Of a stretch of DNA of 9,563 bases, positions 1-6,489 are shown piece after piece. Numbering within the stretch: position 1 is the first letter of the stretch; every line of letters starts with the position of its first letter. The position numbers were made by a program, and so were the translations under genes. The stretch is from contig CALMZW010000322.1 in NCBI GenBank assembly GCA_937870605.1, forward strand, positions 1 to 9,563. Direction: 5' to 3'. The notes under the pieces were generated by a model. It was not told the DNA's origin. It worked only from the letters and a program-made list of their open reading frames with translations, and did not search any database. The DNA is from an uncultured Synergistaceae bacterium (GTDB taxonomy: Bacteria > Synergistota > Synergistia > Synergistales > Aminobacteriaceae).

Positions 1-902
1 AGGAACGTCTCCACGAAGTGCGGCACCTTTCCGCGGATGTTGCGCAGGTGGACGTACTTGATCGCGCCTTCGGCCGCGTACTTCGCGAGCCACGCATAGA
101 GGTCGTCGCCGCCCTCCATTTCGCCGAGCGTGCCCACGCAGCACTCGATGCCGTTCGACGCGCTCGGGACGATGTCGAGAACCTTCTGGTAGAGCGGAAT
201 CCGGTACACGAGGCGCGGCGTTCCGCGGACCGTGTCGAATGGGGGATCGTCGGGGTGGAGCGCCATCGCGACGCCCGCGCGCTCCGCGACCGGGACGATT
301 TCCTTCAGGAACCGCGCGAAGCGGTCCCAGAGCTGTTCGGAGGTCGTCGGAGGCAGAACGCCCTTTCCGAAGTTCTCGGGGTCGTAGATCATGTTCCAGA
401 CCATGCCGCGCGGAATGGGCGGCTCGTCGGTGCGTCCGTCGATGATGACCGTCTCGGCGCCGCCGCGCCCCTGCGGTCCGGTCGTCCGCCCTGCGACGCC
501 CGCCAGGCTGAAGTTGTAGCCCATGACGGGGATTCCGGCTTCGCCCATGTTCCGGATGAGGGTTTTGAGCCCCTCCATCTGCGCGTCGCGCTCCGGTCCG
601 TCGAGCAGAACGTCGTACCAGAAGCCGGGGTCGAAGTTCTCGATCGCCTCCCAGACGAGTCCGGCGTCTTCGACCGTCTTCTTGATCGCGAAGAGTTCGT
701 CCGTCGTCCAGACGGTCCGGTTCCGGGTGACGCCCCATCCGTCGCGGTCGCCGACGGGCTGGTTGTCGGTCCCCTGCGCCGCGTTTTCCTTATGGAAGTA
801 GTCCGTGAGGTGCAAAACGACGTGCGTGCAGCCGAGCTGCCTCGCGTAGCGCAGGTACTCCTCCGTCGCCTGGTGCCGGTAGAAAACCATTCCGAGCTTC
901 AT
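1..902 (-). CDS. UxuA/mannonate dehydratase-family enzyme (partial, C-terminus off the left edge)
   Basis: First 300 residues of a TIM-barrel enzyme of the UxuA family. The reference reaction is dehydration of D-mannonate to 2-keto-3-deoxygluconate in the cytoplasm, in hexuronate breakdown. Visible family landmarks are GLVWEAIEN (about 81-89), GYNF (128-131), HPDDPP (216-221), a Cys-containing segment CCVGTLGE (254-261) and KYVHLRN (282-288); the His, Asp and Cys residues there are the expected metal and active-site positions. E. coli UxuA has about 394 residues, so roughly the last quarter is missing here only because the window ends. The ATG at 902-900 follows AAAGGGG at good spacing and lies 25 bp after the GntR gene, in the same operon. 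Compared with E. coli UxuA, the region after strand 1 carries an insertion (about 35-65) and the DWTRT-like segment after YNF is altered (about 134-140). The substrate may therefore differ, and mannonate is a family-level guess. Confidence 0.78.
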   Translation of the reverse strand, partial: MKLGMVFYRHQATEEYLRYARQLGCTHVVLHLTDYFHKENAAQGTDNQPVGDRDGWGVTRNRTVWTTDELFAIKKTVEDAGLVWEAIENFDPGFWYDVLLDGPERDAQMEGLKTLIRNMGEAGIPVMGYNFSLAGVAGRTTGPQGRGGAETVIIDGRTDEPPIPRGMVWNMIYDPENFGKGVLPPTTSEQLWDRFARFLKEIVPVAERAGVAMALHPDDPPFDTVRGTPRLVYRIPLYQKVLDIVPSASNGIECCVGTLGEMEGGDDLYAWLAKYAAEGAIKYVHLRNIRGKVPHFVETF

Positions 903-927
903 GCGGGCAGCGCCCCTTTCCACAGCT

Positions 928-1614
928 TCATGCGAAATAGTCCGGGAACAGCCCCTTGAGCTGCTCGATGTCGTCGAGCACGTTGCTCAGGTGATGTTCG
1001 ATATCCGATACGGCCGAACTCCCGTCATGGCGTTCGATCGCGTCCGCGATGCCGCGATGCCGGCTCACGATCTCGTCCCAGTCGGCCCGCCGCGTGAGGT
1101 TGAGCAGCCGGATCCGGTCGAAGTGGACGCTGGTCGCCCGGATCAGCCGCCAGATCGTCTCGCGACCCACGCCCCGGAGGATCAGGAAGTGGAACTCGTC
1201 GTCGAGATCCATGAACTTCTGCGGGTCGCCGTTGAGCACGGCGAGATCCTGTTTCTGAAGGTTCGCGCGCAGGGAGATCATCGTCTCGGGGCAAAAGGAG
1301 ACGCACGCGCGCGCGATGACCTCCTTCTCGACGCAGAGGCGCAGAAAGCGGGCCTCCTCGATGAAGACCGGGTCGATCTTCGACACGTAGCTCCCCTTCT
1401 GCGGCAGGATGTCGATGAAGTGGTCGCGGTTCAGGCGGATGAACGCTTCGCGGACCGGCGTCCGGCTCAGGCCGAGCGAATCCCCGATGGTCTTTTCCGA
1501 GACGGGCATCCCCGGCGAAAGCACGAGCCCGACCAGATTGTGGAGCAGCGTCCTGTAGACCCAGCCGCTCGCGGTTTCCCCGTTTTCGCGGGGGACGGAG
1601 ACGAGCCCGTTCAT
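928..1614 (-). CDS. GntR-family transcriptional regulator, FCD subfamily
   Basis: Cytoplasmic ligand-responsive DNA-binding regulator. From the chosen start it has 228 residues, normal for the FadR/FCD subfamily. The N-terminal winged helix (about 14-80) shows VSEKTIGDSLGLSRTPVREA, the classic GntR recognition-helix signature, and ends in the wing QKGSYVS. The C-terminal helical FCD domain (about 84-215) keeps the usual metal-ligand pattern: D139/H142 (DDEFHFLI), H186 (SRHRGI) and H208 (EHHL). An in-frame ATG at 1644-1642 would add ten residues and overlap the dctM stop, but it has no clear ribosome site. The ATG at 1614-1612 has AGAGAGGGGG about 11 nt upstream, so it is preferred. FCD regulators next to TRAP genes usually respond to the transported carboxylate or sugar acid. 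Lying inside the operon suggests autoregulation. The actual ligand is not readable from the sequence. Confidence 0.93.
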   Translation of the reverse strand: MNGLVSVPRENGETASGWVYRTLLHNLVGLVLSPGMPVSEKTIGDSLGLSRTPVREAFIRLNRDHFIDILPQKGSYVSKIDPVFIEEARFLRLCVEKEVIARACVSFCPETMISLRANLQKQDLAVLNGDPQKFMDLDDEFHFLILRGVGRETIWRLIRATSVHFDRIRLLNLTRRADWDEIVSRHRGIADAIERHDGSSAVSDIEHHLSNVLDDIEQLKGLFPDYFA

Positions 1615-1633
1615 CCGCGGATCGGCCCCCTCT

Positions 1634-2917
1634 CTACCCGCCATAGACGAGATTCGGCAGGAACAGCGAAATCGACGGGAAGAACGCCAGGATCGCGACT
1701 TCGATCAGAATCGCGACGACGAACGGGATCGAGTCCCGGACGTATTCCCCCGTGGGACAGTCAAGAAGCGAACAGGTTGTGTACATAGCGACGCCGACCG
1801 GCGGCGTCATCCCTCCCATCGTGACCATCGTCATCATGAGCACGCCGAAGTGGACCGGGTCGACCCCGGCCGACCGCATGATCGGAAGGAAGATCGGCGT
1901 GAGCAGCAGCGTGTTGACGGTCGCCTCCATGAACATCCCGGCGACGAACAGGAAGCTCAGGATCATGAGCAGCAGCAGGGACGGGTTCTGCGTGATCCCC
2001 GTAAGCAGCATCGCGAGCGCCTGGGGCAACCGGTTGTATACGATAGCATACCCGAAGATTCCCGAACAGGTGATAATGAACATGATGACGCCGTTGTCGA
2101 TGACCGTCTGGTTCAGGACGTCGCGGAGCGTCGCCCAGGTCAGTTCCTTGTAGACGAATTTTCCGATGACGAACGCGTAGACGACCGCGAAGGCCCCCGC
2201 CTCGGACGGCGTGAAGAGGCCGAAGCGGATTCCCACGATCAGGATGAGCGGGAAGAGCAGCGCGAGGTAGCTCGACTTGAGTTCCGTCCACACCTCCGCG
2301 CCGGTCGCGCGGGTCGGACGCGCCGAGCCGTAGCCGCGGCGCTTCGCCGTGAAGTACGACGTGACCATCAGGATCAGCATCATGAGCAGGCCGGGGATGA
2401 TCCCGGCGATGAAGAGCCGCCCGATCGAGACTTCGCCGACGAAGCCGTAGAGGATGAAGCCGATGCTCGGCGGGATCGTCGCGGTGATCAGCGATGTCAG
2501 CGCGATGACGGCGGCCGCGTAGCCCTTCGAGTACCCGGCCTTGAGCATCGAAGGGCCGAGCAGCCTCGACTCCATCGCGGCGTCCGCGACGGCCGAGCCC
2601 GAGATTCCGCCCATGAGCGTGCTCAGGACGACGCTGACCTGCGCGAGCCCGCCGACCATGTGCCCGGTCAGGACGTGCGCGAAGCGGATCAGGCGCGTCG
2701 TGATCCCGGTCGCGTTCATGAGGTTGCCCGCCATTACGAAGAACGGCACGGCCAGCAGCGGAAACGATTGCGTCGAACTGATCATCTTCTGGACGGCCAC
2801 TTCAAAGGGCATGAAGGGTTCGACGACGAAAAAGACGATCCCGGAGATCCCGATCGTGAACGCGATCGGCATTCCGGCGAGGAGCAACAGCGTGAAGACG
2901 ATTCCCATCGCGAGCAT
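1634..2917 (-). CDS. dctM: TRAP transporter large permease subunit (DctM family)
   Basis: Large integral membrane subunit of a tripartite ATP-independent periplasmic transporter, which forms the sodium-coupled translocation channel. The 427 residues match the usual DctM length of about 425-430. Hydrophobic segments run through the whole protein, beginning with GIVFTLLLLAGMPIAFTIGISG. Family signatures include PFFVMAGNLM, GGISGSAVADAAMES, TATIPPSIGFILYG, TPSEAGAFAVVYA and the C-terminal GGMTPPVGVAMYT. The start at 2917 lies 6 bp after the dctQ stop, which implies translational coupling; a second in-frame ATG at residue 4 is possible. The gene ends just ahead of the GntR gene. No truncation or missing segment is seen. 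Confidence 0.97.
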   Translation of the reverse strand: MLAMGIVFTLLLLAGMPIAFTIGISGIVFFVVEPFMPFEVAVQKMISSTQSFPLLAVPFFVMAGNLMNATGITTRLIRFAHVLTGHMVGGLAQVSVVLSTLMGGISGSAVADAAMESRLLGPSMLKAGYSKGYAAAVIALTSLITATIPPSIGFILYGFVGEVSIGRLFIAGIIPGLLMMLILMVTSYFTAKRRGYGSARPTRATGAEVWTELKSSYLALLFPLILIVGIRFGLFTPSEAGAFAVVYAFVIGKFVYKELTWATLRDVLNQTVIDNGVIMFIITCSGIFGYAIVYNRLPQALAMLLTGITQNPSLLLLMILSFLFVAGMFMEATVNTLLLTPIFLPIMRSAGVDPVHFGVLMMTMVTMGGMTPPVGVAMYTTCSLLDCPTGEYVRDSIPFVVAILIEVAILAFFPSISLFLPNLVYGG

Positions 2918-2923
2918 CGCGCG

Positions 2924-3430
2924 TCACCAGCTTCCCGCGGGCCGCTCGCCCGAGTCGTCGACCGGGGCCGGCGCTTCGCTTCGCGCGAACATCATCCGGG
3001 AGACCATCGTGCGGAGCATCAGCAGACAGCCGACCGGAACGCTCAGCGTCGCGAGCGAGTAGCTGACCTCGATCGTGTTGAAACGCCGCTCCCAGTTGAT
3101 GATCGAGAGCTTGAACCCGTAGTAGGTCACGATGACGAGAAAGACGATTGACAGGATGTCCAGGAAAAAGCCGACGGTACGCTGGAAACGGACCGGGAAC
3201 AGGCGGATGAGGACGTCCATCCCGATGTGACGGCCCTGCCGCAACGCCGTGTCGGCGCCAAGAAAGCAGATCCAGCCGAAAAAGAGCTGGGCGATGTCGA
3301 TCGACCAGATGATCGGGTAGTCGAACCAGCGCGTGAGCGCCGCGAGAAAGACGAGAACGACGATCGCCGCGAGCAGCACGCGCGCCGCCGTCTCTTCGAT
3401 GCGGATGAGCCAGGCGTTCAGTGAGGACAT
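2924..3430 (-). CDS. dctQ: TRAP transporter small permease subunit (DctQ family)
   Basis: Small four-helix membrane subunit that pairs with DctM. From the chosen start it has 168 residues, typical for the family. Hydrophobic helices fall at about 16-34, 44-62, 85-107 and 124-145. The loop ALRQGRHIGMDVL (62-74) is the conserved DctQ signature between helices 2 and 3. The start MSSLNAWL at 3430 is chosen because GGAAGGGGAGGAA lies about 5 nt upstream; an in-frame ATG at 3508 would add 26 non-hydrophobic residues and would sit beyond that ribosome site. The C-terminal tail (about 150-168) is hydrophilic and probably cytoplasmic. It is separated from dctP by 106 bp containing a hairpin, unlike the tight spacing on its other side. 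Confidence 0.95.
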   Translation of the reverse strand: MSSLNAWLIRIEETAARVLLAAIVVLVFLAALTRWFDYPIIWSIDIAQLFFGWICFLGADTALRQGRHIGMDVLIRLFPVRFQRTVGFFLDILSIVFLVIVTYYGFKLSIINWERRFNTIEVSYSLATLSVPVGCLLMLRTMVSRMMFARSEAPAPVDDSGERPAGSW

Positions 3431-3492
3431 GCGTTCCTCCCCTTCCGGAATAACGTGCGAAAGGGGATGGAGTTCCCTTCCGCATGAAGACT

Positions 3493-3523
3493 GAGGCGCC
3501 CCGCGCAACCGCCGGGACGCCTC
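3493..3523 (-). terminator. Hairpin between dctP and dctQ (attenuator or mRNA-stabilising stem-loop)
   Basis: Thirteen bases past the dctP stop the transcript can form an 11-bp stem (GAGGCGUCCCG with CGGGGCGCCUC, one G-U pair) around a 9-nt loop. No U-run follows on the minus strand, so it is unlikely to be a full intrinsic terminator. A stem-loop directly after a binding-protein gene is a known way to keep its mRNA more abundant than that of the permease genes. That role is inferred here. Confidence 0.65.
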
Positions 3524-3536
3524 GTCGGTTTTCGCG

Positions 3537-4517
3537 CTACTTCGCCAGGATCTTCCGGACCTGCTCGCGGAGATCCTTATAGCCGAGCTTCTCGTAGACC
3601 GCTTCGGTGGCCTGTTTGAACGGCGTCGTGTCGATCTCGACCACGTTGACGCCGGCCTTCTTCATCGTCTCTTCGTACTTGGGGATGCCGTCCAGCGTGA
3701 GCTTCGAGGCGTAGTCTCCGGCCTTCACGGATTCTTCTTCGAGCATCTTCTGGAGATCCGCGGGAAGGGAGTCGAAGAACTTCTTGCCCACGACCATGCA
3801 GGTGAGCAGCTGGAAATGTCCGGTCTTGGTCACATACTTGACGACCTCTTCGAGGTGCGCGCCCACGACCGCGGGATACTGCGCCTCGCAGCCGTCGATG
3901 ACCTTCTGCTGGAGTCCGGGGTAGACCTCGGACCAGGGCAGGTCGGTCGGCGTGCCGCCCATCGCGGCGACCGTCTCGCGCCACACGGGGGAGCCGGGCG
4001 TGCGGATGCGCAGGCCCTTGAGGTCCGCGGGCGTCTTGATCGGCTTGTTCGTGAGGAAATGGCGGGTTCCCTGGAACCAGTTGAACGCGAGGATCTTGTA
4101 GCCGAACGCTTCGAGCTTCGTCGACCAGTCCTTCGCAAGGTCCGAGGTCGCGATCTTCCGCGCCTGTTCGTAGTTGTCCGCGATATAGGGCGCGCCGAGG
4201 ATTCCGACTTCCTTCACGAGGCTCGCCATCCGGCCCGCGTCCGTGATGACCGCGACATTGGCGCCCATCTTCGCCTGCTCCTGGAGGTCGTCGGTTCCGC
4301 CGAGCTGGGAGCTCGGATAGACCTCGATCTTGAGTCTGCCGCCCGACTTCTCCTCGACGGCCTTCTTGAGCGCCATGGACCCCTCGAACATCGGATCCTT
4401 GTCCGAAACGACCATGCCGATGCGGAGCACGAACTGATCGGCGGCCAACGCGGAGGACGCGAACAGCGCAGCGAAACACAGAGCGATGCACAGTGCTATT
4501 CCGGCGGTTCTTCTCAT
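3537..4517 (-). CDS. dctP: TRAP transporter substrate-binding protein (DctP family)
   Basis: Extracytoplasmic solute receptor of the TRAP system; it captures the substrate and delivers it to DctQM. From the chosen ATG it has 326 residues. A signal peptide is plain: MRR, a hydrophobic core (about 5-24), then SSALA-ADQ with cleavage near residue 25-26. The mature part begins with a beta strand, FVLRIGMVVSDKDP. LKGLRIRTPGSPVWRE (167-181) holds R172, the conserved arginine that salt-bridges the substrate carboxylate in this family. DLPWSEVYPGLQQKVIDGCE (192-211) is the next family block. An upstream in-frame ATG at 4577 would put 20 polar residues ahead of the signal peptide and is rejected. The arginine predicts an organic-acid ligand; a sugar acid would suit the downstream UxuA-like gene, but this is inference. 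First gene of its operon. Confidence 0.96.
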   Translation of the reverse strand: MRRTAGIALCIALCFAALFASSALAADQFVLRIGMVVSDKDPMFEGSMALKKAVEEKSGGRLKIEVYPSSQLGGTDDLQEQAKMGANVAVITDAGRMASLVKEVGILGAPYIADNYEQARKIATSDLAKDWSTKLEAFGYKILAFNWFQGTRHFLTNKPIKTPADLKGLRIRTPGSPVWRETVAAMGGTPTDLPWSEVYPGLQQKVIDGCEAQYPAVVGAHLEEVVKYVTKTGHFQLLTCMVVGKKFFDSLPADLQKMLEEESVKAGDYASKLTLDGIPKYEETMKKAGVNVVEIDTTPFKQATEAVYEKLGYKDLREQVRKILAK

Positions 4518-4700
4518 AGTAATCCGGCACTTCCCTTCGTGATTGTGTGATGTTCTGACGAAAAACACGATGCGCACGGAACCCTTCGGAAGAAAACGGA
4601 ACCACGTTCGCTCGGACGCCCGGGAGATCCCCCCTTTGAATCGTCGCTGATTGATTGTATAGAATTATTTACGCCATACTAGCATACAAGAGAGAGCGGC
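4518..4700 (-). promoter_or_regulatory. Promoter, candidate operator and leader of the dctPQM-gntR-uxuA operon
   Basis: An AT-rich island (about 4646-4690) stands out from the GC-rich surroundings, upstream of dctP and downstream of the hairpin that closes the preceding operon. On the minus strand it reads TTGTAT (4689-4684), then direct repeats of GTATG 8 bp apart, and later TATACAAT (4661-4654), which contains a good -10-like hexamer. TTGTAT and ATACAA form an inverted pair 35 bp end to end. Such repeats could bind the operon's own FCD regulator. The leader to the ATG at 4517 is about 135 nt. The exact -35/-10 pair is not certain: TTGTAT lies 22 nt from TATACA, too far for a standard promoter. 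Confidence 0.5.
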
Positions 4701-4756
4701 GTCAATGAATCGCCGCCGAATTTCGCAGAATCTCTTCGGGGGGAACGAAGGGAGCG

Positions 4757-4798
4757 CACGAAGAAGCCCCGGGAAGAATCTCCCGGGGCTTCTTCGTG
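4757..4798. terminator. Perfect 18-bp hairpin, probable bidirectional terminator
   Basis: The left arm CACGAAGAAGCCCCGGGA (4757-4774) and right arm (4781-4798) are exact inverse complements around the 6-nt loop AGAATC. It lies 33 bp past the stop of the D-aminoacylase gene. On either strand the GC-rich core is followed by CUUCUUCGUG, a pyrimidine-rich tract of the kind seen in two-way terminators. There is no long pure U-run, so efficiency is uncertain. It separates the two operons. Confidence 0.8.
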
Positions 4799-4831
4799 AT
4801 TCGGCGACGCGCTGGGATCGCGGGCGTCCCT

Positions 4832-6460
4832 TTACCGGGGGCGGCTTCCGAACCTCCGGACGCTCTTTCCGAGCGTCTTTCCGAGGAACCGCCCGTCCTC
4901 GACGACGACGACGCCGTTCTTGATGACGTAATCGATGCCGGTCGGCGCCCGGCGCGGGTTCACGTAGTCCGCCGATCCGCCGACGGTCGCGGGGTCGAAG
5001 ATCACGAAGTCCCCGATCAGACCGGCCTTGATCAGGCCCCGGTCCGCAAGTCCGAAGCGCTGCGCCGGGAAACCGCTCATCTTCCATATCGCTTTTTCGA
5101 GCTTCAGCAGCCCCTCCTCGCGCACGAAATACCCGAGGACGCGCGGGTAGGTCCCGAAACAGCGCGGATGCGGCTTGCCGTATGCCAGCTTTCCGCTGAA
5201 CGACGACGGCAGGGAATCGGAACCGATCATCGACAGCTCGTGCGCGATGATGCGCCGGTTGTCGGACGGTGATTGCGAATCGATGACGATCGTGACCTCG
5301 GCCCGCTCGGACAGCATGATGTCGAGAATCGCGTCGGGCGCGGGGATCCCGCGTTCGTCGGCGATCGCCTGAACCGTCTTGCCCTCCATCGAATGGTCCG
5401 TCATGCAGGAACAGATGAGAATCTTGTCGTAGGAAGCGGCCTTGATGAAGTTGTCCCACCCCGGAATGTCCCGGAGAAACTCCGCCTTGATCCGTTCGCG
5501 ATCCTCCGGAACCGCGAGCCTGGCGAGCATTTTTTCGACGCCGCCCTCCTTCGCCCACGCCGGAAGCACGACGCTGATCAGCGTCGAACCGGCCGAATAC
5601 GGGTACACGTCGCACGTCACGTCGACGCCGCGGCATCGCGCTTCTTCCATCATGCCGAGCGTCTTCGCGGAAAGTCCCTCGTATCGGTTGATGATCTTGT
5701 GGTGCGAAATCTCGAGCCGGCAGCCGCTCTCCTCCGCCGTGCGGATGGCTTCTTCGACGGACGTGATGATTTCCGCCGATTCGCCGCGCATGTGCGTCGC
5801 GTAGACGCCGCCGTACCGGGCCGCGACCTTGCAGAGCTCCACGAGCTCCGCCGTGTCCGTATAGCATCCGGGCGGATAGATGAGGCCGGTCGACAGGCCG
5901 ACGCATCCGTCCTCGAGCTCCCGGGCGAGCAGCGCCTTCATGCGTTCGAGTTCCGCTTCCGTCGGCTTCCGGTCGTCGAAGCCCATGACCGCGATCCGGA
6001 TCGTTCCCTGCGCGGCGAGGAAGGCCAGGTCCGTCGAATGGCCGTTCCGGTCGACGATGTCCATGATCTCGCCCGCGTGCGTCCAGGCGAAGTCGGGCAT
6101 CGCCTCCTTCGGGATGAACGGCTTGAGGTAGTCCCGGAGCAGGTCGAGCCGTTCCGGATCGACCGGGGAGAGCGAGAGCCCGCAATTGCCCCCTACCTCC
6201 GTCGTCACGCCCTGGATGATCTTTCCGTCCGTATCGTTGACCGTCGTGCAGTTGCAGTCCGAATGACAGTGCGGGTCGACGAACCCCGGGGCGACGGCCC
6301 GCCCCCCGGCGTCGACGCACGTTTCCGCGTCGGACGCGTCCGTCTTGCCGATTCCGGCGATGAATCCGTCGACAACCGCTATGTCGGAGTCGAACCACGG
6401 CCTGCCGCTTCCGTCATACACCCGCGCGTTTTTGATGATGAGATCGTACCGCTTCGACAT
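4832..6460 (-). CDS. D-aminoacylase-family amidohydrolase (N-acyl-D-amino-acid deacylase)
   Basis: Zinc-dependent amidohydrolase-superfamily enzyme; family members split N-acyl-D-amino acids into a carboxylate and a free D-amino acid in the cytoplasm. The 542 residues are within the family range of about 480-550. An N-terminal beta-sandwich strand (YDLIIKNARVYDGSG) leads into GFVDPHCHSD (59-68) with the HxH metal pair H64/H66. GGNCG (90-94) holds C93, the family's metal-bridging cysteine. ATHMRGE (221-227) and LEISHHK (249-255) give H223 and H253, and MIGSDSLPS (411-419) gives the catalytic-type D415. HPRCFGTYPRVLG (431-443) is the diagnostic D-aminoacylase block. All key positions are present. 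The ATG at 6460 has GGAG close upstream and matches the natural N-terminus; the frame stays open to 7000, but that part is an overlap shadow of the symporter gene. It lies 29 bp after the symporter gene. The true acyl and amino-acid specificity is unknown. Confidence 0.93.
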   Translation of the reverse strand: MSKRYDLIIKNARVYDGSGRPWFDSDIAVVDGFIAGIGKTDASDAETCVDAGGRAVAPGFVDPHCHSDCNCTTVNDTDGKIIQGVTTEVGGNCGLSLSPVDPERLDLLRDYLKPFIPKEAMPDFAWTHAGEIMDIVDRNGHSTDLAFLAAQGTIRIAVMGFDDRKPTEAELERMKALLARELEDGCVGLSTGLIYPPGCYTDTAELVELCKVAARYGGVYATHMRGESAEIITSVEEAIRTAEESGCRLEISHHKIINRYEGLSAKTLGMMEEARCRGVDVTCDVYPYSAGSTLISVVLPAWAKEGGVEKMLARLAVPEDRERIKAEFLRDIPGWDNFIKAASYDKILICSCMTDHSMEGKTVQAIADERGIPAPDAILDIMLSERAEVTIVIDSQSPSDNRRIIAHELSMIGSDSLPSSFSGKLAYGKPHPRCFGTYPRVLGYFVREEGLLKLEKAIWKMSGFPAQRFGLADRGLIKAGLIGDFVIFDPATVGGSADYVNPRRAPTGIDYVIKNGVVVVEDGRFLGKTLGKSVRRFGSRPR

Positions 6461-6489
6461 GTCTCCATACGCTCCTTCCCGTTCCGAAA

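Noticed and set aside
18..1788. Plus-strand open frames of 313 and 295 codons opposite the uxuA-like and gntR genes.
   Set aside because: They mirror real minus-strand genes with strong family motifs; the composition is Arg/Asp/Val-rich without any recognisable fold.
4518..4605. Leader peptide or longer dctP start (4577 or 4605).
   Set aside because: The extension is polar and would precede a perfectly normal signal peptide; the 4605 frame is out of frame with dctP and reads on as a shadow of it.
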